DNA of 64,000 nucleotides from Hyphomicrobium sulfonivorans (GCF_013306565.1 NZ_PZPO01000004.1:638362-702361), one strand, 5' to 3'; shown: positions 47,594 to 57,333, counted from the stretch's first letter. Program-made: numbers and translations. Notes: generated by a model from the sequence alone, not told the origin.

Positions 47594-50500
47594 ATGTTCG
47601 ACACTATCATCCGCACCAGCCTGAATAACCGGCTGTTCGTCATCATCGCTGCGCTGGCGTTGACCATTTATGGTCTCATTACGCTGCGCGAATTGCCCGT
47701 CGACGTGTTCCCCGACCTCAACCGCCCGACAGTAACGCTGATGGCGGAGGCCGACGGCCTGGCGCCGGAGGAGGTCGAGCTTCTCGTCACCTACCCGATC
47801 GAAACCGCAATGAACGGCATGCCCGGCGTCAGCCGCGTGCGATCCGTATCAAGTGCCGGCCTCTCGATTGTCTATGTCGAGTTCGAGTGGTCGGTCGAGA
47901 TCTATCGCGCGCGGCAGCAGATTTCCGAACGCATTCAGCTCGTGCGCGAGCAGCTGCCCGCCAATGTCGCCGCGCAGATGGGCCCGATTTCATCCGTGAT
48001 GGGTGAGATCATGCTGATCGCGATGTCCAGCACTACCGTCGATGCGATGACACTTCGCGAACTGGCGGACTTTACCGTACGCCCGCAACTGCTCACCGTT
48101 CCGGGCGTGGCGCAGGTCATTCCGATGGGCGGCGAGGTGCGGCAGTATCGTGTCATTCCCGATCCACGCCGCATGAGCAGCCTCAACATCGGCTTTGATG
48201 CCATCGAAAAGGCCATCAAGCAGTTCGGCTCCAATACCGGCGGCGGCTTCGTCGATCTCAACATGCGCGAATACCTCATTCGCAACATCGGGCGCACAAC
48301 CCAGATCGAGGATCTGCGCAACCTTGCCGTCGCCTATCGCGACGGACACGCCATCACGCTGCGGCAGGTTGCGGATGTTGATTTCGCCGCGCGCACCAAG
48401 CGTGGTGACGCCGGTGTCAACGGCAAACCCGCCGTCATTCTGGCCGTACAGAAACAGCCCAGCGCTGATACCGTTCGCATTACGCAACAGATCGAAGCCA
48501 TGCTGCCGGAGCTGCAGCGCGTGATGCCTGAGGGTGTCACCACCACCGACATCCAGTTCCGTCAGGCCGGCTTCATCGAAACATCCATCAACACGCTGAT
48601 GCGCGTGCTGGTGGAAGCGCTGGTCTGCGTCGCAATCATCCTGTTCATATTCCTGTTCAACTGGCAGACGACGTTCATCTCACTCGTCGCCATCCCCCTG
48701 TCGGTTCTTGCAACGCTGCTGGTGTTCAGCGTGATGGGCATGTCCATCAACGTCATGACACTTGGCGGACTGGCCATTGCTGTCGGCGTGCTGGTGGACG
48801 ATGCGGTGGTCGACGTCGAAAATATTTACCGGCGTTTAGGGTTGCACAGGGAAGCCGGTGGCAGCGACGGGCGCAGCCTAATCAGCGTCATCGCCGACGC
48901 CGCGATGGAGGTGCGCTCCGGCATCGTTTACGCCACCATCGTCATCGTTCTGGTGTTCCTGCCGGTGTTCGCGCTCTCAGGCATCGAAGGCCGCCTGTTT
49001 ACGCCTTTGGGCATCGCATTCATCGTTTCCATTCTGGCCAGCCTCGTCGTCTCACTTACCGTAACGCCGGTGCTCAGTTACTGGCTGCTGCCGCGCATGC
49101 GCAATCTGTCGGATCACGACACAATGCTGGTGCGGGGTCTCAAGCGCGCGCAGGCGGCAGCGCTCAGGTGGTGCTTCCGTCGTCCATCATTCGTCATCGG
49201 CGTCCCCGTCGTTGCCGTCATCGCCGCCACCATTGCGGGGCTGGCATTGCCGCGCGCATTCCTGCCCACCTTCAACGAGGGCACGGTGCTCGTCGGCGTT
49301 GTCCTGCAACCGGGCATCAGCCTGGCGGAATCCGACCGTATCGGCCGCATCGCCGAGGAACTGATCGCGGAAGTTCCCGAAGTGCGTTCCGTGGGGCGCC
49401 GCACAGGCCGCGCTGAACTCGATGAACACGCCGAGGGCGTTCACAACAGCGAACTCGATGTCGACATCGTCGCTTCCGATCGCAGCCGTGAAGATGTGCT
49501 GGCGGATATCCGGCGCAAGCTTTCGATGCTACCCGCCAGCATCACGGTCGGACAGCCGATCGCGCATCGCCTCGACCACATGCTGTCAGGCGTCCGCGCC
49601 CAACTCGCGCTGAAGATATACGGCGACGATTACGATACGTTGCGCGGACTTGCCGCCCAACTTGAAGATCGTCTGCGGACCATTCCCGGCATTGTCGATC
49701 TGCAGACGGAAAAGCAGGTGCGCATCCCGCAACTGCAGGTGCGCGTCGATTACGCCAAGGCCGCACTCTATGGTCTCAACCCAAACCAGATCACCGAAGC
49801 ACTGGAGGTTCTTTCCAACGGTCAGGTCGTGTCGCAGATTGCCGATGGCTCAAAGCGGTTCGACGTCGTGGTCCGGTTGTCGGACGCTGATCGCAGCAGC
49901 CGTGCTCTTGGCGAGATGCTGATCGAAAGCCCCGGCGGCCGCATTCAACTCTCGTCCATCGCCGACATCAGCGACACCGACGGCCCCAATCAAATTCAAC
50001 GCGAGAACGGACGCCGACGCATCGCCGTGTTTGCCAATACCGACGGCAGCGACATGGCGGCGATCGTTGAAAACATCCGCAAGGCCATCGCAACCGAGCA
50101 ACTGCCACAGGGCTATTTCGTCCGCCTTGAAGGGCAGTTCCAGGCGCAGGAAGAAGCATCGAGCCTCATCGCCATGCTGTCGCTGGCATCGATGATGCTG
50201 ATTTTCGTCGTGCTCTACAGCCGCTATCAATCGGCAACGCTGGCGCTCATCATCATGGGCAACGTTCCGCTGGCGCTGATCGGCAGCGTTGCTGCGCTGT
50301 GGATCGCCGATCAGCCATTCTCGGTCGCCAGCGCCATCGGCTTCATCACTTTGGCTGGCATCGCGGTCCGCAACGGCATCCTGAAAATCAGCCACTACAT
50401 CAATCTGGTGATGTTCGAAGGCGAGCAATTCGGCCAACGGATGGTGATGCGCGGCACGCTAGAACGTCTGCGGCCGGTGCTGATGACGGCACTGTCAGCC

Positions 50501-50713
50501 GGCGTCGCTCTCATCCCGCTGCTGATCGGCGCCGACGAACCGGGCAAGGAGATCCTGCATCCCGTCGCCGTCACCATCGTCGGTGGTCTCATCTCGGCAA
50601 CGTTGCTGGATGCATTCCTGACGCCGACGCTGTTCCTGATGTTCGGACGCAAACCGCTTGAACGACTGGTTGCATCGCGTGCGAACAGCTCCGCACCGCA
50701 AGAGGCCTTCTAA
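47594..50713 (+). CDS. RND-type efflux pump permease (heavy-metal efflux-like, CzcA/CusA-related)
   Basis: 1039 residues with the RND layout: one membrane helix, large periplasmic loop, six helices, second loop, five helices. The opening RTSLNNRLFVIIAALALTIY and LRELPVDVFPDLNRP is typical of the metal-efflux branch. In membrane helix 4 the sequence is GVLVDDAVVDVENIYRR: Asp402 and Glu409 match two of the three proton-relay acids of CzcA, the third is alanine (residue 396). Of the CusA methionine triad only one methionine (DHMLSG) appears conserved. It is the inner-membrane pump for the upstream adaptor; no outer-membrane channel gene lies nearby. Confidence 0.9.
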   Translation: MFDTIIRTSLNNRLFVIIAALALTIYGLITLRELPVDVFPDLNRPTVTLMAEADGLAPEEVELLVTYPIETAMNGMPGVSRVRSVSSAGLSIVYVEFEWSVEIYRARQQISERIQLVREQLPANVAAQMGPISSVMGEIMLIAMSSTTVDAMTLRELADFTVRPQLLTVPGVAQVIPMGGEVRQYRVIPDPRRMSSLNIGFDAIEKAIKQFGSNTGGGFVDLNMREYLIRNIGRTTQIEDLRNLAVAYRDGHAITLRQVADVDFAARTKRGDAGVNGKPAVILAVQKQPSADTVRITQQIEAMLPELQRVMPEGVTTTDIQFRQAGFIETSINTLMRVLVEALVCVAIILFIFLFNWQTTFISLVAIPLSVLATLLVFSVMGMSINVMTLGGLAIAVGVLVDDAVVDVENIYRRLGLHREAGGSDGRSLISVIADAAMEVRSGIVYATIVIVLVFLPVFALSGIEGRLFTPLGIAFIVSILASLVVSLTVTPVLSYWLLPRMRNLSDHDTMLVRGLKRAQAAALRWCFRRPSFVIGVPVVAVIAATIAGLALPRAFLPTFNEGTVLVGVVLQPGISLAESDRIGRIAEELIAEVPEVRSVGRRTGRAELDEHAEGVHNSELDVDIVASDRSREDVLADIRRKLSMLPASITVGQPIAHRLDHMLSGVRAQLALKIYGDDYDTLRGLAAQLEDRLRTIPGIVDLQTEKQVRIPQLQVRVDYAKAALYGLNPNQITEALEVLSNGQVVSQIADGSKRFDVVVRLSDADRSSRALGEMLIESPGGRIQLSSIADISDTDGPNQIQRENGRRRIAVFANTDGSDMAAIVENIRKAIATEQLPQGYFVRLEGQFQAQEEASSLIAMLSLASMMLIFVVLYSRYQSATLALIIMGNVPLALIGSVAALWIADQPFSVASAIGFITLAGIAVRNGILKISHYINLVMFEGEQFGQRMVMRGTLERLRPVLMTALSAGVALIPLLIGADEPGKEILHPVAVTIVGGLISATLLDAFLTPTLFLMFGRKPLERLVASRANSSAPQEAF

Positions 50714-50739
50714 CGGAACGGCTCAACAAGACAGCAGGT

Positions 50740-50758
50740 GGCTCCGAACGCCGGAGCC
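50740..50758. terminator. Hairpin between convergent pump and aminotransferase genes
   Basis: Stem GGCTCCG / CGGAGCC with a five-base loop in the 66-base convergent gap. It may serve both strands, but no T-run follows on either side. Confidence 0.5.
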
Positions 50759-50779
50759 GCCTTCCCTGCTCCGCTACAA

Positions 50780-52114
50780 TCAATCGTCAACGGATTGCAG
50801 AACTTCCCCCAGCGTGCCGATGAGATGATCTATCTCGTCCTTCGAGATGATCAGCGGCGGCGCGAGCGCGATGATGTCGCCCGTTGCACGCACTAAGATG
50901 CCGCGACGGAACGCTTCCAGGAACCGCGCATGCGCTCGCCTGCCCGGCGCATCGGCAATGGGTTCAAACTCAATCGCGCCGATCAGTCCGATATTGCGGA
51001 TGTCGAGCACATGCGGCAGCCCGACGAGACTATGCACGCGCTCCTCCCAATAGGAGGCCAGCTCACCCGCACGCGTCAGCAAACCTTCCGCCTGCAACAC
51101 ATCCATCGTTGCAATGGCGGCAGCGCACGCCAGCGGATGGCCGGAATAGGTGTAGCCGTGGAACAGCTCGATGGCGCTCTCCGGCCCCTGCATGAACGCA
51201 TCATATATTTCACCGCGCACGAACACGGCGCCCATCGGCACCGCGCCGTTGGTCAGCCCCTTGGCGCTGGTGATGATGTCTGGCCTCACCCCGAAATACT
51301 CGGCTGCAAACGGAGCGCCGAGACGCCCGAACGCCGTGATGACTTCGTCGAAGATCAGCAGGATGTCGTGCTTAGCGCAGATCGCCGCCAGCCGCTGCAA
51401 ATATCCCTGCGGCGGCACATAAACACCGGCCGAGCAGGCAACCGGCTCAACGATCACCGCCGCAATCGTCGAGGCATCGTGCAGCGTGATCAGACGTTCC
51501 AGATCGTCGGCGAGATCGGCACCGTGCACCGGCTGCCCGCGGCTGAATGCGTTGCGGTCGTGATCGTGCGTATGGCGCAGATGATCGACACCGGCCAGCA
51601 GCGGCCCAAACATCTTGCGGTTGGCGCCGATGCCGCCGACTGCCGTGCCGCCAACATTGCTGCCGTGATAGCCGCGCTCACGCCCGATAAGGCGCGTCTT
51701 GCCGCCGTTGCCGCGCGCGCGATGATAGCCCAGCGCGATCTTCAGTGCGCTGTCGACCGCTTCCGATCCCGAATTGCCGAAGAACACATGATCGAAGCCG
51801 GGCGGCACGATATTCACCAGACGCGACGCACACTCGAACGCCTTCGGATGGCCCATCTGAAACGTGCCGGCGAAATCGAGTTCACCCGCCTGCTTGCGGA
51901 TTGCCTCGACGATCTCCGGACGACAGTGGCCAGCGTTGACGCACCAGAGTCCTGACGTTCCGTCCATCACACGCCGGCCGTCGGCGGTGGTGTAATACAT
52001 GCCCGACGCTTCAACGAAGAGACGCGGCGCCTGCTTGAAGCTTCGATTGGCGGTGAATGGCATCCAGTACGCATCAAGATCGTTGGTCTGCAGCGACGAC
52101 ATTGCATTGCTCAT
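50780..52114 (-). CDS. Class III aminotransferase, omega-amino acid:pyruvate type
   Basis: PLP-dependent transaminase of 444 residues. The opening LDAYWMPFTANRSFK and DGTSGLWCVNAGHC matches omega-amino acid (beta-alanine):pyruvate aminotransferases. Other features: GNSGSEAVDSALKIA for phosphate binding, IFDEVITAFGRLG, and the PLP lysine in ITSAKGLTNGAVPMG. The start is uncertain: ATG at 52114 was chosen; a GTG at 52135 and an ATG at 52102 are alternatives. The exact amine substrate cannot be read from sequence. It is divergent from the ParA-like gene. Confidence 0.9.
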   Translation of the reverse strand: MSNAMSSLQTNDLDAYWMPFTANRSFKQAPRLFVEASGMYYTTADGRRVMDGTSGLWCVNAGHCRPEIVEAIRKQAGELDFAGTFQMGHPKAFECASRLVNIVPPGFDHVFFGNSGSEAVDSALKIALGYHRARGNGGKTRLIGRERGYHGSNVGGTAVGGIGANRKMFGPLLAGVDHLRHTHDHDRNAFSRGQPVHGADLADDLERLITLHDASTIAAVIVEPVACSAGVYVPPQGYLQRLAAICAKHDILLIFDEVITAFGRLGAPFAAEYFGVRPDIITSAKGLTNGAVPMGAVFVRGEIYDAFMQGPESAIELFHGYTYSGHPLACAAAIATMDVLQAEGLLTRAGELASYWEERVHSLVGLPHVLDIRNIGLIGAIEFEPIADAPGRRAHARFLEAFRRGILVRATGDIIALAPPLIISKDEIDHLIGTLGEVLQSVDD

Positions 52115-52355
52115 GGGCGTTGAGTTCCGTTTCACATCGATGCCTTTGCCGCCTGCCGAACGGCGCTGTTATCCGATACGACAGGCGCGATGCATCCCCG
52201 CACCCATATGATCGCATCGGAAGGTGAAGCCAATCCCCACCGCCAATCCCATTGGCCGCCACATTTTCACTCGCTCCGCGCCAAGCTGCCGCCGTTTTTT
52301 AACCATAGGCATTACGGCAGCGGGATCGGTCAACAGTAGTACGCGTGGGGGTTTT

Positions 52356-53090
52356 ATGACTGTCGTGGTCGCGTTCCTGAGCCGCAAGGGCGGCGTCGGC
52401 AAATCAACGATGGCGCGCGCGCTATGCGCGGTTGCCGCCCGCAAAGGCCTCAAAACCAAGCTTGCCGATCTCGATCCGGCCCAGCGCACCGCCAGCCGGT
52501 GGCAGCGTCTGCGCGACCGCAATCTGGTGCTGCCATCCATTTCCGTCGCCGCTTTCGACAACGCGGATTCCGCTGTCGCGACGTCGTCCGATGCCGATCT
52601 CCTTATTATCGACGGCCCCGGCCAGAACCTTGAACTGACCGCCGAGATCGCCAGCGTCGCGCACACGGTCGTCCAGCCGTGCGGCGCCTGCTTTGACGAC
52701 CTGCAACCGGCCATGGAGCTGTTTTACAATCTGGCCAACGCAGGCGTACCGAAGGCAAGGCTGCAGATCGCCCTGTCGCGCCTGTCCGAACCCGGTGAGG
52801 AAACAGCAGCCCGGGCCTATGTCGATGTCGCAGGTTTCTCCGTGCTTCCCGGCGCCATCATGGATCACGCGCGTTACCGCGAAGCGCACAATCGTGGTCT
52901 CGCCTTCATTGAAATTCCCGGTGAAGATCTCACCGCTTCGGCCGGCCACCTGCTAGGCGCTCTGCTCACCCGCGTGCTCGACAAGCACCGCTTGCTTCAG
53001 GCCGCCGCTACCGCCACGCGGGAAAACACCCCTGTGTTGAAGTATCCAGCTCCATTTGCGCCGCCGCCGCCTCAGCCGGCCTACTGCTAA
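52356..53090 (+). CDS. Lone ParA/MinD-type ATPase (VirC1-like)
   Basis: 244 residues. Deviant Walker A SRKGGVGKSTMARAL with the signature lysine at residue 9, then LADLDPAQRTASRWQRL, the ParA-style switch, and LLIIDGPGQ as Walker B. The C-terminus ends in a Pro-rich tail (PAPFAPPPPQP). The ATG at 52356 has GGGGG upstream. No ParB, plasmid replication gene or conjugation gene lies nearby, so this may be an orphan that positions a cellular cargo. The next gene on this strand is the tail-anchored protein 196 bases downstream. Confidence 0.85.
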   Translation: MTVVVAFLSRKGGVGKSTMARALCAVAARKGLKTKLADLDPAQRTASRWQRLRDRNLVLPSISVAAFDNADSAVATSSDADLLIIDGPGQNLELTAEIASVAHTVVQPCGACFDDLQPAMELFYNLANAGVPKARLQIALSRLSEPGEETAARAYVDVAGFSVLPGAIMDHARYREAHNRGLAFIEIPGEDLTASAGHLLGALLTRVLDKHRLLQAAATATRENTPVLKYPAPFAPPPPQPAYC

Positions 53091-53286
53091 AGTCGCACAC
53101 CCTATTCTCGCGAGCGGCCGCCCATCAGGCCGCCTCGCCTGCAGATAGCCTCGAAGCCTCGGCACTGTACCCCCGCGCTTTACCGCATTCCCGGCACGAT
53201 ATTTTAAGCGTACGCATCGTTTGCGCTTCATCCTCGGACGGAACGCTTTAGCGTCGCGCAGACAATCGGTCGAAGGCGGTATCGGT

Positions 53287-53634
53287 GTGGCTGAGAAAAT
53301 CGAACTGAACCCGGATTCCAAAGCTGGCGGAGCAGCGCTGCCCCGTTCCGCTGCCGCACAGCCGACTGCCACCGCAAGCGACACCAAAGAGCAGCGGCCC
53401 GGCGGCTATTCGCATTACGACATTGCCGCCCTTGCGCGCCAGCGGGACTACCAGGCCGAGATAGACCGCGCCTCTGCCCTGCTGTGCTCGGTGCAGCCGG
53501 ATCTTGTCGCCGGCGAAGTGATACCGGTTCAGAGTGTCACCAGCATGCGATCGCGTTGGCCGGTTCTGCTGCTGGTCGCTGCCACAGCGCTTTTCTGGGC
53601 CGCCATTGTCTGGTTCATCGCGTCGCTGCTCTGA
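53287..53634 (+). CDS. Small tail-anchored membrane protein, no family recognised
   Basis: 115 residues from the GTG at 53287, which has GAAGG eight bases upstream. The first half is Ala/Pro-rich and probably disordered. A short segment, GGYSHYDIAALARQRDYQAE, is followed by a helix and then one C-terminal membrane segment (about 92-114, VLLLVAATALFWAAIVWFIA). The topology suggests a cytoplasmic domain tethered to the inner membrane. It directly follows the ParA-type ATPase, so it could be that protein's membrane partner, which is inference. Confidence 0.6.
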   Translation: MAEKIELNPDSKAGGAALPRSAAAQPTATASDTKEQRPGGYSHYDIAALARQRDYQAEIDRASALLCSVQPDLVAGEVIPVQSVTSMRSRWPVLLLVAATALFWAAIVWFIASLL

Positions 53635-53698
53635 CGCGCTGGACCAATCCCGGCCTTGTGCTAGCCTGCTGACAGCATGCAGCGGCAAGGGAAGCGCA

Positions 53699-54178
53699 AT
53701 GATCACCCGCAGAAAAGTGGTTGCCGGAATCGGCGCAGCTTCAGCGTGTTTTATTGCTTCCGCAGCCCATACCGCCCGCGCCGCGGATGAAAGCCTGCCC
53801 ACCGTCACGCTGCACAAAGATCCCAATTGCGATTGCTGCACCGAATGGGGCAAGCACATTCAGGCCGCTGGCTTTGAAGTGCACGCGATCCAGTCAAAGT
53901 CGGTCAAAGCTCTGAAGGACACGCTCGGCGTTCCAAGGGATCTTGCCGGCTGCCACACCGCTATCGTCGATGGCTATGTGATCGAAGGGCACGTTCCGCC
54001 CGACGCGCTGTTGCGCCTGTTGAAGGATCGGCCGGAGGCAATCGGGCTGGCTGTAGCCGGCATGCCCATGGGGTCGCCGGGCATGGGCGGGGCGCCGGAG
54101 GAATATGACGTCACGCTGTTCACGCGCTCATCGCGGCAGTCATTCGGACGGTATCGGGCCAGCACCCGGATTGGCTGA
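53699..54178 (+). CDS. DUF411 metal-binding protein, secreted
   Basis: 159 residues. Signal peptide with a twin-arginine-like start (TRRKVVAGIG) ending AAHTARAA. The mature part has the DUF411 core: LHKDPNCDCCTEWGKH with the CxCC motif, LGVPRDLAGCHTAIVDGYVIEGHVP and GMPMGSPGM. DUF411 proteins are associated with copper handling in the periplasm. GGGAAG precedes the ATG. Together with the RND genes 3 kb upstream it gives the segment a metal-resistance character. Confidence 0.88.
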   Translation: MITRRKVVAGIGAASACFIASAAHTARAADESLPTVTLHKDPNCDCCTEWGKHIQAAGFEVHAIQSKSVKALKDTLGVPRDLAGCHTAIVDGYVIEGHVPPDALLRLLKDRPEAIGLAVAGMPMGSPGMGGAPEEYDVTLFTRSSRQSFGRYRASTRIG

Positions 54179-54213
54179 CGCGCGCAATTGTTCTCGCGCG
54201 CCGCATCCATTTC

Positions 54214-55674
54214 TCAATGGGCGTTGCGATAGGCCTTCGGCGAAATCACCGTCCACAGCAGGATGAGAAAATCGCGCGAGAGCGACCAGTGCTCGATGTA
54301 GAACAGGTCGTATTCAACGCGCTTCTGCATCTTGTCCGGCGTATCGGTTTCACCGCGCACGCCATGCACCTGCGCCCAACCGGTGATGCCCGGCTTCACG
54401 TTGTGGCGGCTGGCATAGCGCGCGATGACATGCTCATACTCGCGGTTATGCGCCAGAGCGTGCGGACGCGGGCCCACAAGTGACATCTCACCCTTCAACA
54501 CATTGATGAGCTGCGGCAGCTCATCGAGATTGGTCGCGCGCAACCAGCGGCCGACACGCGTGATCCGCGCATCGCCCTGCGTTGCCTGCCGCACCACGGG
54601 GCCATCGTCCAGCGTCGTCATCGTGCGGAATTTGAAAATGCGGAACGGCTGCTGGTTGAAGCCATAGCGGCGCTGGAAGAAGAACACCGGCCCCGGACTA
54701 TCGAGCTTGATGAGCACGGCAATCGCCGCCAGCAACGGCGCCAGCAACACCAGCCCAACCGCAGACAGCACGATATCGAACAGACGCTTCTGCAGCAGCT
54801 CGAAACGCGACAGCGGCAGGCGCACAAGCTGCAGGCTGGCAATCGGCCCAAGCCGGGTCAGCCGGGCGTTGCTGTACTTGTCCAGCGTGTAGCCGGGCAG
54901 CAGATGGATTTCCGCCGGCAACGTCAGCAGCATTTCAATGCAGCCTTCCACCACGGACTGATCGGCCCACGATGTGAGGATGAATACCGCATCGGGCTCG
55001 AGCTGGCGGATGCTGGGAATGACGGCCTCAAGCTCGCGCGTCAGGGCGCGCTGGCGCTCAGATACCGAGCCCGACTGCACCGCAGCGCTGAGAAAACGGC
55101 AGCCAACGATTTCGATGCCGCCACGGCGCGGCTTCTGCTCCGCCAGAAAGCGCTCGATCTCACCCGCATTGCCAATCAGAAAAATGCGCTTGGTGGCGAT
55201 GACGTGCGAGCCCGTGTAATGGCGCACGAGCTGCACCGCGACGAGGCGCTGAACCAGCAGCGCGGCAAGGCCGGTGGAGAAATACATCAGCAGCCAGCCG
55301 CGCGAATAATCGTCGGTGACCTTGCCGATGAAGGCGACAATCAGCAGGCCAACAAAGGTGATATTCCAAAGTTGCAGCGTCCGCCGCGTGTGGGGCGCAA
55401 CGCTGAGAAAATTGCCCAGCTGATATTCGCCGCGAAACAGGTTGGAGATCACCACCACCGTTGCGATCACACCGCCAAGGCGCATGTACGAATAGACGTC
55501 ACCGGGGCCGCCGTAGACAAACTGGTGATAGGCCACGCCGCTGATCACAGCCATCGCCACAATGCACAGCACATCGCCTATCGCGATCGCGACCGACAGC
55601 AGCTCGCCTATCAGGCGCTTGCGACGGCGCTGACTTGCGACTGCTCCATGGCGTGAAATCAGAGTGTGGCTCAT
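54214..55674 (-). CDS. Polyprenyl-phosphate glycosyl-1-phosphate transferase (WcaJ/ExoY-type, exopolysaccharide initiation)
   Basis: 486 residues. N-terminal membrane segments (about 20-150), a CoA-binding-like domain (KRIFLIGNAGEIERFL) and the C-terminal catalytic sugar-transferase domain beginning KRLFDIVLSAVGLVLLAPLL. Catalytic and binding motifs are FKFRTM, LDELPQLINVLKGEMSLVGP and KPGITGWAQ. It loads the first sugar phosphate, usually glucose, on undecaprenyl phosphate at the inner membrane. ATG at 55674 chosen; ribosome-binding site weak. No other polysaccharide gene is adjacent, so its pathway lies elsewhere. Confidence 0.92.
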   Translation of the reverse strand: MSHTLISRHGAVASQRRRKRLIGELLSVAIAIGDVLCIVAMAVISGVAYHQFVYGGPGDVYSYMRLGGVIATVVVISNLFRGEYQLGNFLSVAPHTRRTLQLWNITFVGLLIVAFIGKVTDDYSRGWLLMYFSTGLAALLVQRLVAVQLVRHYTGSHVIATKRIFLIGNAGEIERFLAEQKPRRGGIEIVGCRFLSAAVQSGSVSERQRALTRELEAVIPSIRQLEPDAVFILTSWADQSVVEGCIEMLLTLPAEIHLLPGYTLDKYSNARLTRLGPIASLQLVRLPLSRFELLQKRLFDIVLSAVGLVLLAPLLAAIAVLIKLDSPGPVFFFQRRYGFNQQPFRIFKFRTMTTLDDGPVVRQATQGDARITRVGRWLRATNLDELPQLINVLKGEMSLVGPRPHALAHNREYEHVIARYASRHNVKPGITGWAQVHGVRGETDTPDKMQKRVEYDLFYIEHWSLSRDFLILLWTVISPKAYRNAH

Positions 55675-55908
55675 CGAAAGCAAGGCATCCAGTTCGTGAG
55701 TCAGCCCGGGCGGCTGGCTTCAACCCTGACAAGGCAAGCCCTGTGCCAAAGTGAAACCCACGGCGAAAGCGCCCGCTCGCCACGTATCAACGGTTTGGAT
55801 ACCATAATCCGTCGCAGGACAAAGCATTGCGCGGCATCGTGGCGTCTCATAAAGGCACGCCTGGGACGCCCGTTCGGGAGAAACCGAATGCTGCCGCACT
55901 GACACGCG

Positions 55909-57333
55909 TTATTCGGCAGCCATCCGGGGCGCCAGTGCTTCCGGCATTTCGGTCAACCGCTGGCGCACCAGATCGATATGCAGCCTCAGGTGATAGAACT
56001 GATCGGAAAAGTAGAGCGGATAGCGGATGCGCCGCACGCCACTGTCGATCCGCTCGATCTCCGCCAGATAGTCTGCCCGCTGGACAGTCGAGGGCGATTT
56101 GTCGAGGCGCCTTTCCAATGTTTTGAGTTGCCGGTACCAATACATCAGCCGCCGCCGTACCGTCCACGAATAGAGGCTGGGCATAAAGCGCAGCAGCGGC
56201 AGCAAAATCACCAGCGAGGGGATGACGAAAAGCACGGTCGCAGCCCCGTGATCCGAGATGAAGGCTGTGAGTTTATAGGGGAAGCCCGCTTCCTTCACCG
56301 CAGGCGCAGCCGTCCGCAGCGCCACCGGCAGATCGCCGCTCTTGTAGACCTGACGCGAGGCCTCCATCACCTGATATTCCGGGTCGGACAGGTGCGGGAA
56401 CAGACCCGGCTTATGGAACAGCACCGGGTCGCCGGATTTATCGAACGGCGCCCGCGGATTATGCAGCGCCGCATGGGTCAGCAGACTGACCAGCGACGGC
56501 GGCAGATCGGCGCGAACAACCAGAACGGCGCTGGTCGCCAGCAGTGTGATGTCCTTGGCGGGGATCAGCGGCTCAAACTCCACCGCGCCGCGATCCAGCC
56601 TGACCTTGCTGAGCGAGGGAAACCGGTTGACGTAGGCATCGGCCTCAAGCGAAAAATCCATCAGCCGGATCGACGGCAGCCGCAACAGCTTCTGGATAAG
56701 TTCGGAATCCGCCGGCTGAACCAATATGGCAGCCTCAGCCTCCCCGCTCACCAGCTCGGCGGCGTCCGGCGACAAATCACCCATGATCAGCAACGGGTTA
56801 TCGCGCGAAGTATCAACCCCGTTGGCGCGCAGTAATTGCCCAGCGATGAAGCGCGTTCCGCTGCCACGCGCGCCCATGAGGATTTTCTTGGCCTTCAGAT
56901 CGGCCAGCGTGTTGCCGGTGAAATCTGAGCGCACAAACACCCAGATCGGCTCATAAAACAGCCGGCCCGCCGCCCGCAGCTTGCCCAGCTCTTTGCTCTG
57001 CCATTCCTGCGCCTTGGCACGGGCCAGCCGTCCCTGCATGCTGCCGACTAGACCGCCCTTCACGAAGGCTGCATCGAACTCAGGCGGTTCGGCAACCAGG
57101 CCCCGCAGGGTGCGAAAGCCCTCCACGCCGGGCTGCAGAACGACCTCAACGCCGTACGGCGCCAATGCCTTCTGATAGGCCAACCCAAGTTCGTGGTAGT
57201 GCCCAACCCCGCCGGTCGCGAGGGTGATCTTGCCATCCGGGCCGGGCGCTCCGGTCAGGGCGTAATAGCCGGCCGCGAACACTGCCATGACACTCAACGC
57301 GATGACCGTGAGAATCTTGGGCAAGTTGGACAT
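55909..57333 (-). CDS. TAXI-family TRAP solute-binding protein with two membrane anchors
   Basis: 474 residues. An uncleaved-looking N-terminal helix is followed by the TAXI binding fold (about 35-350): ITLATGGVGHYHELGLAYQ, LGARGSGTR-like segment MGARGSGTRFIAGQLL, and AEAAILVQPADSELIQKLL. Then comes a second membrane helix (about 375-395, VLFVIPSLVILLPLLRF) and a roughly 85-residue basic, helical cytoplasmic tail. TAXI proteins normally deliver ligands to a fused DctQM permease; none is near. The ATG at 57333 has GGGG seven bases upstream. The anchored form may be a sensor or a tethered receptor. Confidence 0.85.
   Translation of the reverse strand: MSNLPKILTVIALSVMAVFAAGYYALTGAPGPDGKITLATGGVGHYHELGLAYQKALAPYGVEVVLQPGVEGFRTLRGLVAEPPEFDAAFVKGGLVGSMQGRLARAKAQEWQSKELGKLRAAGRLFYEPIWVFVRSDFTGNTLADLKAKKILMGARGSGTRFIAGQLLRANGVDTSRDNPLLIMGDLSPDAAELVSGEAEAAILVQPADSELIQKLLRLPSIRLMDFSLEADAYVNRFPSLSKVRLDRGAVEFEPLIPAKDITLLATSAVLVVRADLPPSLVSLLTHAALHNPRAPFDKSGDPVLFHKPGLFPHLSDPEYQVMEASRQVYKSGDLPVALRTAAPAVKEAGFPYKLTAFISDHGAATVLFVIPSLVILLPLLRFMPSLYSWTVRRRLMYWYRQLKTLERRLDKSPSTVQRADYLAEIERIDSGVRRIRYPLYFSDQFYHLRLHIDLVRQRLTEMPEALAPRMAAE

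Noticed and set aside
52356..53090. Plasmid partition locus
   Set aside because: The ParA-like protein has no ParB, replication initiator or centromere-like repeats nearby, and the surroundings are chromosomal.
44785..54178. A complete metal-resistance island or mobile element
   Set aside because: No transposase, integrase, flanking repeats or outer-membrane channel gene were seen; unrelated housekeeping-type genes are mixed in.
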